64,000 bases of DNA, taken from Pontibacter mucosus (GTDB lineage Bacteria; Bacteroidota; Bacteroidia; Cytophagales; Hymenobacteraceae). The notes beneath the pieces were generated by a model. That model worked only from the letters and a program-made list of their open reading frames with translations, was not told the origin of the DNA and ran no database searches. Of the stretch, positions 7,688 to 15,409 are shown in pieces (the stretch's first letter is position 1; the number at the start of each line of letters is the position of its first letter). Both the position numbers and the translations under genes were made by a program. The stretch spans positions 124,001 through 188,000 of the forward strand of contig NZ_QBKI01000002.1 of assembly GCF_003054055.1 (NCBI RefSeq), given 5' to 3'.

Positions 7688-8107
7688 CTAGGAATAACTT
7701 TGCCAACGCTCTTATTTATCTATTTAAGTCGCACCTTTTAAAGTATAATCACGCGTAAAATTATTATACGCGAAGCGGGTGTTTCTTCTGCGGTTTGCTG
7801 CACAGGAAACGGCCTCCCTCTCCTTTACTAAAATAGCTATTCAGAACGCTATTGAAGTTGCTTCTCCTCTCACATTGGCGTTGAAACGGTTGTTTATGAA
7901 TTCAAATCTTTGTCATAACAGCTACTTTTAGCCTTCTCAGGAGTATCTCCTCCCAATTCCTGCTCACCCAGATGAGCAGATGAACCTGCATTTACACCAG
8001 CACATCCCGTAACAGCCGGTAACCACCCTGAACCTATCGCTAGCCTGCTGCTCTGGCAGGAGTCGCCGCGTGCTATTAGAAGACATACAACATGAATCGT
8101 TCTAGCT
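7688..8107. other. Intergenic region upstream of the SBBP gene
   Basis: No convincing gene. It contains one AAGTATA word (7741), a small CGCGTA/TACGCG stem (7752-7772), and presumably the promoter of the large secreted protein, which I cannot place with confidence. An open frame on the minus strand (7894-8268) overlaps the signal peptide of that protein and is taken as spurious. Confidence 0.4.
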
Positions 8108-11100
8108 ATGAAAATAATAATACTTTCGTCAGGGCTACAGCTACTGCTGTGCCTGATTTCTTTTACAGTTTTAGCCCAGCAACCGAAGCTGGAATGGGCC
8201 CAGCGCTGGAACAGCGAGGGTAACGTGTACGAGTCTGCCGTAGACGTTGCCGTAGACGCAGCAGGCAACAGCTACGTAACCGGCAGAAGTACAGGAACGA
8301 CCGGCCCATCCGGAATACTCACCATCAAATACTCACCTACTGGTGAGCAACTGTGGGTTAAGTTTGATGAAGCCTTCCATTCTTTCCCGGTTGGCATTGC
8401 GGTTGATAACCAGGGTGGCGTGTATCTTACGGGCGCTATCGTAGATTCTACCATTGAAGTTGGCGAAGGAGGTCAAAGCGTCATTGTTGATATGCTGACT
8501 GTCCGTTACGATGCCGCCACCGGAGAGCAAACCTGGGCCAGCCGCTTCGGAACCGTAGGCGACAATGATAGTCCAAGCGCTATAGAGGTTGATAACAAAG
8601 GCGGCGTTTATGTAACCGGAACCAGTTCTGTTTTTGACGTGCCTGCCAATTTCACCACCATCCGTTACGATGCCGCTACCGGAGCGCAAACCTGGGTCAG
8701 TCGCTATGATAGCCCAGGTGACAACCAGGATTCAGCCGTGGATCTGGCCATCGATGATCAGGGCGGCATCTATGTTACCGGAAATAGCTCCAGTGACACC
8801 ACTGTATACATTTCGACGGTCCGCTACGATGCTGCTACCGGTGCAGCGTCCTGGAATAGTCTTTACGATGCACCCGGCAGTATTGAGGGAGCTAGTGCCA
8901 TTGCTGTTGACAACCAGGGGGGAGTATACGTTACCGGAGAACAAAGGAGCAACGACTTTTCTGTTGTCGATTTTATAACTTTCCGCTTAGAGGCCACTTC
9001 CGGAGAAAGGGTGTGGGCCAGCAATTTTGATGGGCCCAATGGTAACTTTGATTCCCCCATCGACATTGCGGTTGATAACCAGGGCGGCGTCTACATCACC
9101 GGTAATAGCACCAGCGTCGATTTTTCGAACAGAGACTATGCCACCGTGCGTTACAACGCGGCCACAGGCGAAGAGGCCTGGGTTAGCTTCTACAACAGTT
9201 CCGAAAACAGTTTTGACCTGGCTACTGCACTTGCCGTGGATACGTTGGGTGGGGTTTATGTGACGGGCTTCAACAATAACAGCGAACGAACAAACCAGGA
9301 TTATGCCACTATTCGCTACGAGGCTGCAACGGGCGAGCAAAGCTGGCTCAGCACCTACGACGGCCCCCGTGAGTTGCCAAACGAAAGCCCCGACCTGGCC
9401 AGAGACATTGCCATAGATAATCAAGGTGGGGTTATCGTTACAGGCGAGAGTTATGCCGACTTCGGCACAGTACGCTACGATGCCACGACAGGTGAACAAG
9501 TATGGGCACAGATCTACAACGTCAGGGAAAACCTGAATGAATTTGCCATAGCAGTGGCTGTAGACGCAGAAGGGAACAGCTATGTAACGGGCATCAGAAA
9601 GGTAGGCTTCGGTTGGGTGGTTACGGTTAAGTATTCTCCTTCCGGCGAAGAGTTGTGGGCAGCCCAGTTTAGTTTCGATAGAACCAGTGGCATCGCTGTA
9701 GATAACCAGGGGGGAGTTTATGTAACCGGGCTATACTTCAATTTAGATAACTTCTCCTACGATTACGCTACCATCCGGTATGATGCTGCAACGGGCGAAC
9801 AGAGCTGGATTAGCTTCTACAACGGGCCTGCTATGAACTTTGCTGATCATGTCAGGGCTATTGCTGCTGACAGTGCCGGCGGCGTCTACGTCACGGGTTT
9901 CAGTTATAACGAAGACTTAACCACCGACTATGCCACCGTGCGTTATGAGGCGGCAACCGGCGCGCAAACCTGGGCCAGCCGCTACAGCGGGCCTGAGGGC
10001 ACAAGTATGGATTCAGCGGCTGCCATTACGATTGATGAACAGGGCGGCGTCTACGTTACTGGCGTCAGCGCGATCGACAGCACCAACACTGCCTTTGCCA
10101 CCGTGCGCTACGACGCCTTAACGGGAGAGGAGAGTTGGGCAAGCCGTTACGACAAGGCCGGCAGCGCGGATGTTGCCACTGCCATCACAACAGATAACGC
10201 GGGTGGTGTTTACGTTACCGGGTATAGTGGAAGCGCTGATGGCGGATTTGATTATACTTCCGTCCGCTACAATGCGGCAACAGGCGCAGCGAGCTGGGTC
10301 AGTAACTATACTGGGGAAAACAGCAGCGACGACAGAGCCATTGCCATTGCCGCAGACATGGCAGGGGGCGTCTATGTTACCGGCACCAGTATAGCAGGCA
10401 ACACCAGCGATTATGCTACGCTCCGTTACGATGCGGCCACCGGCGCAGAAAGCTGGGTTAGCCGCTACGATGGCTCCACCAGCAGCAGAGACTCTGCCGC
10501 AGCTATAGCCGTTGACAATACCGGCGGCGTTTACGTGACAGGTGTTAGCTACGATGCGAACCAGCATGGCGACTTTGCCACCGTGCGCTACGACGCCACT
10601 ACCGGAGAACAAGTATGGGCAGAGCGTTATGGCAGCCCGCAGAGCCAGGAGGATGTGGCGGTAGACATGGCGTTGGATAGGGAAGGGAATCTCATCATCA
10701 CCGGCTATAGCTACAGCCCTGAAACGCTTTATGACTTTCTCACTGTTAAATACAGTCAGTGTCTGCCATTGGCTAGGGCAAACATCACTGGCAGTACCAA
10801 TGCTGCCGTGGGTACCAGCAACTCCGCCTACTCCATCTCCACCCTCGGGGCCACTTCCTATACCTGGGCGATAACTGATATAGACGGCAATGCTTATACT
10901 GATTTCAGGGGCCAAGGTACAGGCGCCATTATGGTGGACTGGCCGGAGGAGCCAAATGTCTACAAACTTAGCGTAGAGTACAGTGCAGCGGGAAGCTGTG
11001 AAGCTCAAAGCGCAGCTATTTATGTCTACGTCTACGACTCCGAGGCCGGGTATGTCTCTGGTGGAGGTTGGAGCGTGTCCTCAACCAATGCCGGGTACGA

Positions 11101-11854
11101 ATTGATGCGACAGGGCGGGATGCTTTATTGGGGCTTTGTAGCCAGGTATACGGGTGAAGAAAGGGTGCAGGGATCAACCCTGATGATTCTGGACGCTGGT
11201 CCCGTTATCTTCCGCAGCACCAGCGTGGAGGACGGTTCGCTGGTTATCTCAGGAAACAGGGCCTTCTTTAAGGGTACAGGTATCCTATTCCACCAGCGGG
11301 GGTTAGACACCGACAGGGACGAGCGCCAATTCGGCTACCTTATTGCCGCCACCGACGGGCAACTTGGCTCAAGTACTGGCCCTGACCAACTGCGGCTCAG
11401 GGTATGGGTTATTGAGGAGGATGGAACCGAGGGCGCGGTAGTTTATGACAACCAGGTGGGCTGTTCTTCTGCCAGTTTGGATCTCAACGCTCCGGCCTGC
11501 AACGCTATTGACAGGGGCGACATTATCATCAACAAACCACAGTCCAATAGCCTGAGCAGTGCCATCTCACAAAACGCTGTGGTGGAGCCTGCCACCCAAG
11601 ACTTGCTGGCTTATCCCACTGCCTTCTCTGGCCGTACCACCCTTTCTTTTGCAACTGACAGCGAGGCAGGTTATACGTTGGAACTCTACGATCTGAAAGG
11701 AGCGTTGGTGCGATCTATTGCCGCCGGGCAGACAGAAGCCGGCAAGCGGTACGAACACGAACTGAGCGCCGACGGCCTGTCGAAAGGCATGTACCTGGTG
11801 CGCTTAAGTACGGGAGATAAGGTACAGTCTGTAAAAGTTGTCGTGGATAGGTAA
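8108..11854 (+). CDS. SBBP-repeat beta-propeller protein with T9SS sorting domain
   Basis: The 1248-residue protein starts with a signal peptide (MKIIILSSGLQLLLCLISFT, cleavage after VLAQ). Residues 35-885 hold sixteen repeats of about 50 residues with the pattern 'D-GGVYVTG...ATVRYDAATGEQ-W' (SBBP, Pfam beta-propeller repeat). Repeats 1 and 9 share a variant form (GNSYVTG ... KYSP-GE), so the array looks like two blocks of eight. An Ig/PKD-like segment with VGTSNSAYSISTLGATSYTW follows near 900-975, then an unassigned region. The end (from about 1165, YPTAFSGRTTLSFATDSEAG to KVVVDR) is a type A T9SS sorting domain, so the protein is exported through the outer membrane and probably anchored on the surface. 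Function is unknown. Codon use and GC are host-like. Confidence 0.92.
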   Translation: MKIIILSSGLQLLLCLISFTVLAQQPKLEWAQRWNSEGNVYESAVDVAVDAAGNSYVTGRSTGTTGPSGILTIKYSPTGEQLWVKFDEAFHSFPVGIAVDNQGGVYLTGAIVDSTIEVGEGGQSVIVDMLTVRYDAATGEQTWASRFGTVGDNDSPSAIEVDNKGGVYVTGTSSVFDVPANFTTIRYDAATGAQTWVSRYDSPGDNQDSAVDLAIDDQGGIYVTGNSSSDTTVYISTVRYDAATGAASWNSLYDAPGSIEGASAIAVDNQGGVYVTGEQRSNDFSVVDFITFRLEATSGERVWASNFDGPNGNFDSPIDIAVDNQGGVYITGNSTSVDFSNRDYATVRYNAATGEEAWVSFYNSSENSFDLATALAVDTLGGVYVTGFNNNSERTNQDYATIRYEAATGEQSWLSTYDGPRELPNESPDLARDIAIDNQGGVIVTGESYADFGTVRYDATTGEQVWAQIYNVRENLNEFAIAVAVDAEGNSYVTGIRKVGFGWVVTVKYSPSGEELWAAQFSFDRTSGIAVDNQGGVYVTGLYFNLDNFSYDYATIRYDAATGEQSWISFYNGPAMNFADHVRAIAADSAGGVYVTGFSYNEDLTTDYATVRYEAATGAQTWASRYSGPEGTSMDSAAAITIDEQGGVYVTGVSAIDSTNTAFATVRYDALTGEESWASRYDKAGSADVATAITTDNAGGVYVTGYSGSADGGFDYTSVRYNAATGAASWVSNYTGENSSDDRAIAIAADMAGGVYVTGTSIAGNTSDYATLRYDAATGAESWVSRYDGSTSSRDSAAAIAVDNTGGVYVTGVSYDANQHGDFATVRYDATTGEQVWAERYGSPQSQEDVAVDMALDREGNLIITGYSYSPETLYDFLTVKYSQCLPLARANITGSTNAAVGTSNSAYSISTLGATSYTWAITDIDGNAYTDFRGQGTGAIMVDWPEEPNVYKLSVEYSAAGSCEAQSAAIYVYVYDSEAGYVSGGGWSVSSTNAGYELMRQGGMLYWGFVARYTGEERVQGSTLMILDAGPVIFRSTSVEDGSLVISGNRAFFKGTGILFHQRGLDTDRDERQFGYLIAATDGQLGSSTGPDQLRLRVWVIEEDGTEGAVVYDNQVGCSSASLDLNAPACNAIDRGDIIINKPQSNSLSSAISQNAVVEPATQDLLAYPTAFSGRTTLSFATDSEAGYTLELYDLKGALVRSIAAGQTEAGKRYEHELSADGLSKGMYLVRLSTGDKVQSVKVVVDR

Positions 11855-11876
11855 AGCTATCTTCTTGTCTGAAAAC

Positions 11877-11914
11877 AAAAAAGCCCTGCAGATGAAAGTC
11901 TGCAGGGCTTTTTT
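11877..11914. terminator. Terminator of the SBBP gene
   Basis: GCCCTGCAGA / TCTGCAGGGC with a 6-nt loop, A-run before and T-run after. It is an inverted near-copy of the hairpin at 7562-7595, so the SBBP gene is bracketed by two forms of the same hairpin. Confidence 0.85.
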
Positions 11915-11946
11915 GCCTTGTTGCACAATATGTCACGAAGAACAAA

Positions 11947-12165
11947 GCTGAGTCTAAGTGTCAGGTCTGGAACTGCTCCAAGTCTATCTCTGCACTTTAT
12001 ACCGACTTCTATACGGACTACAGCTTCTTGGAGGAACTACAGAGGCTTAAGAAGGATGAGATTGAGGAAGTGCCGCTTGAGTTCTGCAAGCTTCATCTTG
12101 TGCCTTTGGATAAGACTACCATCAGGTTTTATGACCGACTAGAGAATAAGAATACTAGAGAATAA
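11947..12165 (+). pseudogene. Fragment of an unrecognised coding sequence
   Basis: An open frame of 72 codons ending at the TAA at 12163-12165 reads like real protein (CQVWNCSKSISALYTDFYTD, then FLEELQRLKKDEIEEVPLEF), but it has no start codon in frame after the SBBP terminator. It is probably the 3' remnant of a gene cut off at its 5' end when the neighbouring DNA changed. The overlapping ATG-started frame (11918-12142) reads like a shadow. I do not recognise the family. Confidence 0.4.
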
Positions 12166-12203
12166 GAATAGAAGAATATTAGAAAACATAAATCTACAAG
12201 ATC

Positions 12204-12455
12204 ATGCCAGTATCAAGAAATAGAAAAAAGAAGAACAACCAGAATAATAAGCCTAAAGCCAAGGCAATAAATCAGAGAATAGATGATTGTCGAAATTGTG
12301 AGAGCTTAAGAGACGAATTTACATTTGAGGAGCTTCTTGATGTGGAACAAACACATTGGGCAAGATCAGGGGTGGTAAGGCAAATAGGTTACTTTCTCTA
12401 TTGTCCTAATTATGATGAATATTCAGCGATATTAGAAATGGATGATGAACTTTAA
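12204..12455 (+). CDS. Small basic protein of unknown function
   Basis: The 83-residue product has a very basic, Asn/Lys-rich N-terminus (MPVSRNRKKKNNQNNKPKAK) followed by DDCRNCESLRDEFTFEELLD and an aromatic stretch RQIGYFLYCPNYDEYSAIL. The three cysteines (CRNC and a later FLYCP) could bind a metal. No membrane segment. I do not know the family. It opens the AT-rich island and ends inside its own terminator: the stop codon is the first base triplet of the 18-bp terminator stem. It is separated by that terminator from the next cassette, so it is transcribed on its own. Confidence 0.55.
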   Translation: MPVSRNRKKKNNQNNKPKAKAINQRIDDCRNCESLRDEFTFEELLDVEQTHWARSGVVRQIGYFLYCPNYDEYSAILEMDDEL

Positions 12456-12495
12456 TACAAAAAGCCGGAGTGGTTTACTCCGGCTTTTTGTATTA
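12453..12495. terminator. Terminator with 18-bp perfect stem
   Basis: TAATACAAAAAGCCGGAG (12453-12470) pairs perfectly with 12478-12495 around a 7-nt loop; A-run and T-run make it bidirectional. Confidence 0.88.
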
Positions 12496-12586
12496 AAGAT
12501 GTATGTTTATATTAAATAATTCATTTATTTGTTTCTTCCTTAGCTTAAAATTTGGTAGTTATAACAATAGCTTACCACATGATAGA

Positions 12587-12829
12587 ATGAAAAAGATACT
12601 AATAATTTTAAATATCGTTGCCTTATTAGCCTCTTTGATTTGGCTAATGACAAATCAAGATTGGGAGCCTCTTGTGACATCTTTGGGATTACTAAGTAGT
12701 TTGATAACTCTGGTATATTCTAACTCAGAAGAAAAAGGCAAAATAAAGATGAAGCAAAAAGGAGGTAGCAACTCCAAAAATTATCAATCAGTTGGCGATA
12801 TAAATATTAATTCAAATAATGATAAATGA
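12587..12829 (+). CDS. Small two-helix membrane protein, first gene of a two-gene cassette
   Basis: Starting at the ATG at 12587 the product has 80 residues: two hydrophobic segments (KKILIILNIVALLASLIWLM and LVTSLGLLSSLITLVYS) and then a soluble tail with the motif KQKGGSNSKNYQSVGDININ. An upstream ATG at 12503 would add 28 residues of low quality, so the internal start is preferred. The tail motif matches the N-terminus of the next protein (LKQEGGQNSTNLQGQNVNIY). The two genes overlap by 11 bp, which argues for coupled translation. A membrane-anchored partner of the downstream protein is the natural inference. The family is not known to me. Very AT-rich, within the island. Confidence 0.65.
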   Translation: MKKILIILNIVALLASLIWLMTNQDWEPLVTSLGLLSSLITLVYSNSEEKGKIKMKQKGGSNSKNYQSVGDININSNNDK

Positions 12830-13874
12830 TAAAAATTTAAAACAAGAAGGTGGGCAGAATTCTACTAATTTACAGGGGCAGAATGTTAATATCTATAATG
12901 GAATTACTTATAGGGATGCTAAGGAAATCTTCCAAGATTTGTTTATAAGCAATTTCATAACTCTTAAGTATGAAGCTGCAGAAGTGGCTCAACAAAGAGC
13001 AGAAGAAATCACAGAAAAGTTTCTAAACAAGCTGAATGAGAAGAGTCCTGAGTCTCTTCAGCAATTTCAGGAGCCTGCCATGCAAGATGCCCTTTTTACG
13101 ACGCAGAAGGAGTACGCAAAATCAGGAGATACTGACTTGGGAGATTTACTTGTTGATATCCTTGTTGATAGGGCTCAAGCTTCAACCAGAAATATGGTTC
13201 AGCTTGTGTTGGATGAGGCATTAAAAATAGCTCCTTCGCTAACAGTTGAGCAACTGGATACGCTAACCCTTATTTTCTTGCTGATTAGGACTAAAAGTTT
13301 GAATTTAAGGTCCTTCGATGATTTAAAAGTGATGATACAAAGGGAAATTGAACCATTTGTGCCGAATCTTTCTACTGAAAACAATCTCTATAGTTATTTA
13401 GAATTTCAGAGGTGTGGCCATATTCGGACTGGAAGTTATGGTAATCTTGAAGATAACTGGAGAAGAACTTATAAGGGGTTATTTTCAAAAGGCATGACAA
13501 TAGAAGAGTTGGAGAAGTTGCTGGGTGGTCCGTGTCAATTTCCTTCATTAATAATCCATTGCTTTCATAATGACGCTTTACTCCAGATATCTGCGTTAGA
13601 TGATCAAATGTTGGAGCAGCAAATGGAAAAATTTCATGTTCCTAATGAGTTAAAGCAGAAATATAGACAAGCTTTCGAAAGCTCTACTATGAATTCAACT
13701 CAGATAAAAGAACTACTTCTAAACACTAATAAATGTTTTGATAAAATTTTCTCCGTCCTTAGTAGCTCAAGGTTTAGTAATTTTGAGTTGTCATTCGTAG
13801 GTATAGCAATAGCTCATGCAAACTTCAGAAGGAGGACAGGAATGACATTAGATTTATCGATCTGGATAAAGTAA
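12819..13874 (+). CDS. LPO_1073/Vpar_1526-type protein, second gene of the cassette
   Basis: The 351-residue protein begins with a Gln/Asn/Gly-rich motif (QEGGQNSTNLQGQNVNIYNG), then GITYRDAKEIFQDLFISNF and a long helical body with EEITEKFLNKL, FTTQKEYAKSGDTDLGDLLV and LVDRAQASTRNMVQLVLDEA. This order matches what I recall of the family named LPO_1073/Vpar_1526, found scattered in bacteria and of unknown function. No catalytic motif or membrane segment is visible. It overlaps the small membrane protein by 11 bp and ends before a strong terminator, so the two form a unit. Position next to a nuclease/ATPase pair in a mobile island suggests, but does not show, a defence role. Confidence 0.7.
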   Translation: MINDKNLKQEGGQNSTNLQGQNVNIYNGITYRDAKEIFQDLFISNFITLKYEAAEVAQQRAEEITEKFLNKLNEKSPESLQQFQEPAMQDALFTTQKEYAKSGDTDLGDLLVDILVDRAQASTRNMVQLVLDEALKIAPSLTVEQLDTLTLIFLLIRTKSLNLRSFDDLKVMIQREIEPFVPNLSTENNLYSYLEFQRCGHIRTGSYGNLEDNWRRTYKGLFSKGMTIEELEKLLGGPCQFPSLIIHCFHNDALLQISALDDQMLEQQMEKFHVPNELKQKYRQAFESSTMNSTQIKELLLNTNKCFDKIFSVLSSSRFSNFELSFVGIAIAHANFRRRTGMTLDLSIWIK

Positions 13875-13922
13875 TGATATCTAGGAACAGAAAACAGATA
13901 TAATTCCGTCCCCCAAAAACAA

Positions 13923-13957
13923 AAAAGACCTGTAAACATTTGATTTACAGGTCTTTT
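13923..13957. terminator. Terminator of the LPO_1073-type cassette
   Basis: AAAAGACCTGTAAA and TTTACAGGTCTTTT are perfect 14-bp arms with a 7-nt loop. Confidence 0.88.
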
Positions 13958-13965
13958 ATTCTCTA

Positions 13966-14045
13966 AATGTACCCCTAAGTGTATTAGAATCGAACCGAAT
14001 ACTGGTTGATATTCTAAATATCAATGCGTTCATGAACTGGCTTAA
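13966..14045 (-). pseudogene. Possible degenerate tRNA fragment
   Basis: Right after the terminator, on the minus strand, the order of a tRNA is visible: a GGTTCGATTC T-loop, an anticodon arm TTGATA-TTTAGAA-TATCAA style, and a D-arm like AGCCAGTTCATGAACGC. The T-stem pairs poorly and the acceptor strands do not pair. The arrangement (terminator, then tRNA-like sequence on the minus strand) is the same as at 7562-7671 and 19294-19424. It could be a relic attachment site; similarity by chance is not excluded. Nothing else is seen between 14046 and 14165. Confidence 0.3.
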
Positions 14046-14165
14046 ATTGGAACATTCAAGACTTTATGAGCTTATTATAAATGCACAGTCGGAGTTGAAC
14101 AACATATAAGAATCAATAGTACTAACATCTGCAGCTTCTTCATATTTACTAATATTAACAACTTA

Positions 14166-14196
14166 AAAGAACTGGCTTATACCAGTTCTTTTTTTA
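14166..14196. terminator. Terminator-like hairpin before the nuclease/ATPase pair
   Basis: AAAGAACTGG / CCAGTTCTTT with a 6-nt loop and seven or more Ts. It insulates the next operon from upstream transcription. Confidence 0.75.
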
Positions 14197-14314
14197 TACA
14201 TATAGTAGTTGTCAGTAAAAAATATTTCAATTTCTTTATATTTAGCAAAATATTCACAAAGCAAATTAAATAGTTCTTGCTACTGTGAGATAGAAAAACT
14301 TGGAAGTAGGAGCA

Positions 14315-15409
14315 ATGGCAAATGTATCTAAAAGTTTAAATGCAGGGGTTCACAATGCTACAGGCATTGAGTTTCAGAAGCATTGTGCACTGTTTCTTCT
14401 GTTGGATAGCTATGAAAAACTAAAAGGAAAGAAGTACTTCATCTGTTTAGAACATCATGATGATTTTCTATTCTGCTTCCAGAATGATAATGGAGAGTTA
14501 ACTTCAATTGATGCATATCAAGCCAAAAAATCCTCTGGTAAGTGGGGTGTTTCAGATGAATTGTGTGACATCTTAAGAAAATTGGTAGAAGTTGGAGTAG
14601 CTCTAAAAGAAGACTCAATACAAAAGGATAAATGCTATTCGCATGCACTACATTTTGTTACTAATGATGCAATAACATTAAGAGTAGGAAGTAAACCTAA
14701 AGTGGTAACTACTACAATCAATCAATCAAATAATTGGGTAGAGTTCATTAAGTTGGATAAGAAGATTAGAGACTGTCTTGAAGAAAAAGTTAAGAATAAG
14801 TTAGGGCTTAATTTTACAGCACTTGATGAAGTTGAGAACATAAAGTTTTGTTTCATTGACTTTGGTAAAACTCGACAGGGTCATATTGAGCAGCTAATTG
14901 GTAAGTTTATCTTGACTTTCAATAACAAAGTCAAAGACCCCAATGCAGCCATTCATACTTTATTAGAACTGTTTAGAGAGATAGAAACTGCTTTTAATCA
15001 AGGATACAAGGCTAACCTGTTAGATAAGAAAAAAAGGGTGGAGAGTGATGTTATTGATAAAGCTTTAAATATCATTACTTCTCAGCAAATGGCTTTTGAA
15101 ACATGGCGGAATCAGAAAAGATATTTTGCTAAGTCTTTAGGTATTAATCTTATACAGCAAAAAGAGTTTGAGCTACATTTCAATAATAGTTTTGATTTAT
15201 TTAAAGATTACCATCAGGCTGAACATATCAAAATATTATCTTTTGTAAGAAATAATATTCAACTGCTTGAAAGTTGTACTGATGAAGTGATGCTTGTAGA
15301 AGAAATGTTTAAAAAATTTAAGTCAGAGAATAACTCTCAACTATCTGATATTGAATTGAAAGCCGCTGTTTTTGCGGCATGTATAGAGTTAATCAATCAT
15401 CATGAATAA
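14315..15409 (+). CDS. Cap4/DUF4297-like nuclease, first gene of a Lamassu-like pair
   Basis: The N-terminus (NATGIEFQKHCALFLLLDSY, then YFICLEHHDDFLF and SIDAYQAKKSSGKWGV) follows the DUF4297 pattern: a Gly-x-x-Phe-Gln helix, an acidic pair after a beta strand and a Q-x-K motif, together a PD-(D/E)xK nuclease site like that of Cap4. The remaining 250 residues are helical, without another recognised domain. The ATG at 14315 is chosen because an AGGAG lies just upstream; a TTG at 14300 is the alternative. The stop overlaps the ATPase start by 8 bp, so the two are translated together. A nuclease with DUF4297 plus an SMC-like ATPase is the core of Lamassu defence systems. It would cut DNA when the ATPase senses a phage or plasmid; that is inference. 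Confidence 0.72.
   Translation: MANVSKSLNAGVHNATGIEFQKHCALFLLLDSYEKLKGKKYFICLEHHDDFLFCFQNDNGELTSIDAYQAKKSSGKWGVSDELCDILRKLVEVGVALKEDSIQKDKCYSHALHFVTNDAITLRVGSKPKVVTTTINQSNNWVEFIKLDKKIRDCLEEKVKNKLGLNFTALDEVENIKFCFIDFGKTRQGHIEQLIGKFILTFNNKVKDPNAAIHTLLELFREIETAFNQGYKANLLDKKKRVESDVIDKALNIITSQQMAFETWRNQKRYFAKSLGINLIQQKEFELHFNNSFDLFKDYHQAEHIKILSFVRNNIQLLESCTDEVMLVEEMFKKFKSENNSQLSDIELKAAVFAACIELINHHE

Noticed and set aside
7894..8268. 124-codon minus-strand frame before the SBBP gene
   Set aside because: It overlaps the signal peptide of the real gene and has a composition typical of shadow frames.
8200..10780. Regularly spaced DNA repeats, CRISPR-like at first sight
   Set aside because: They are codon-level copies of the SBBP protein repeat inside one long frame, not short identical repeats with unique spacers.
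10118..11008. Long open frame on the strand opposite the SBBP gene (296 codons)
   Set aside because: It mirrors the repeat codons of the real gene and the product has no recognisable domain or start context.
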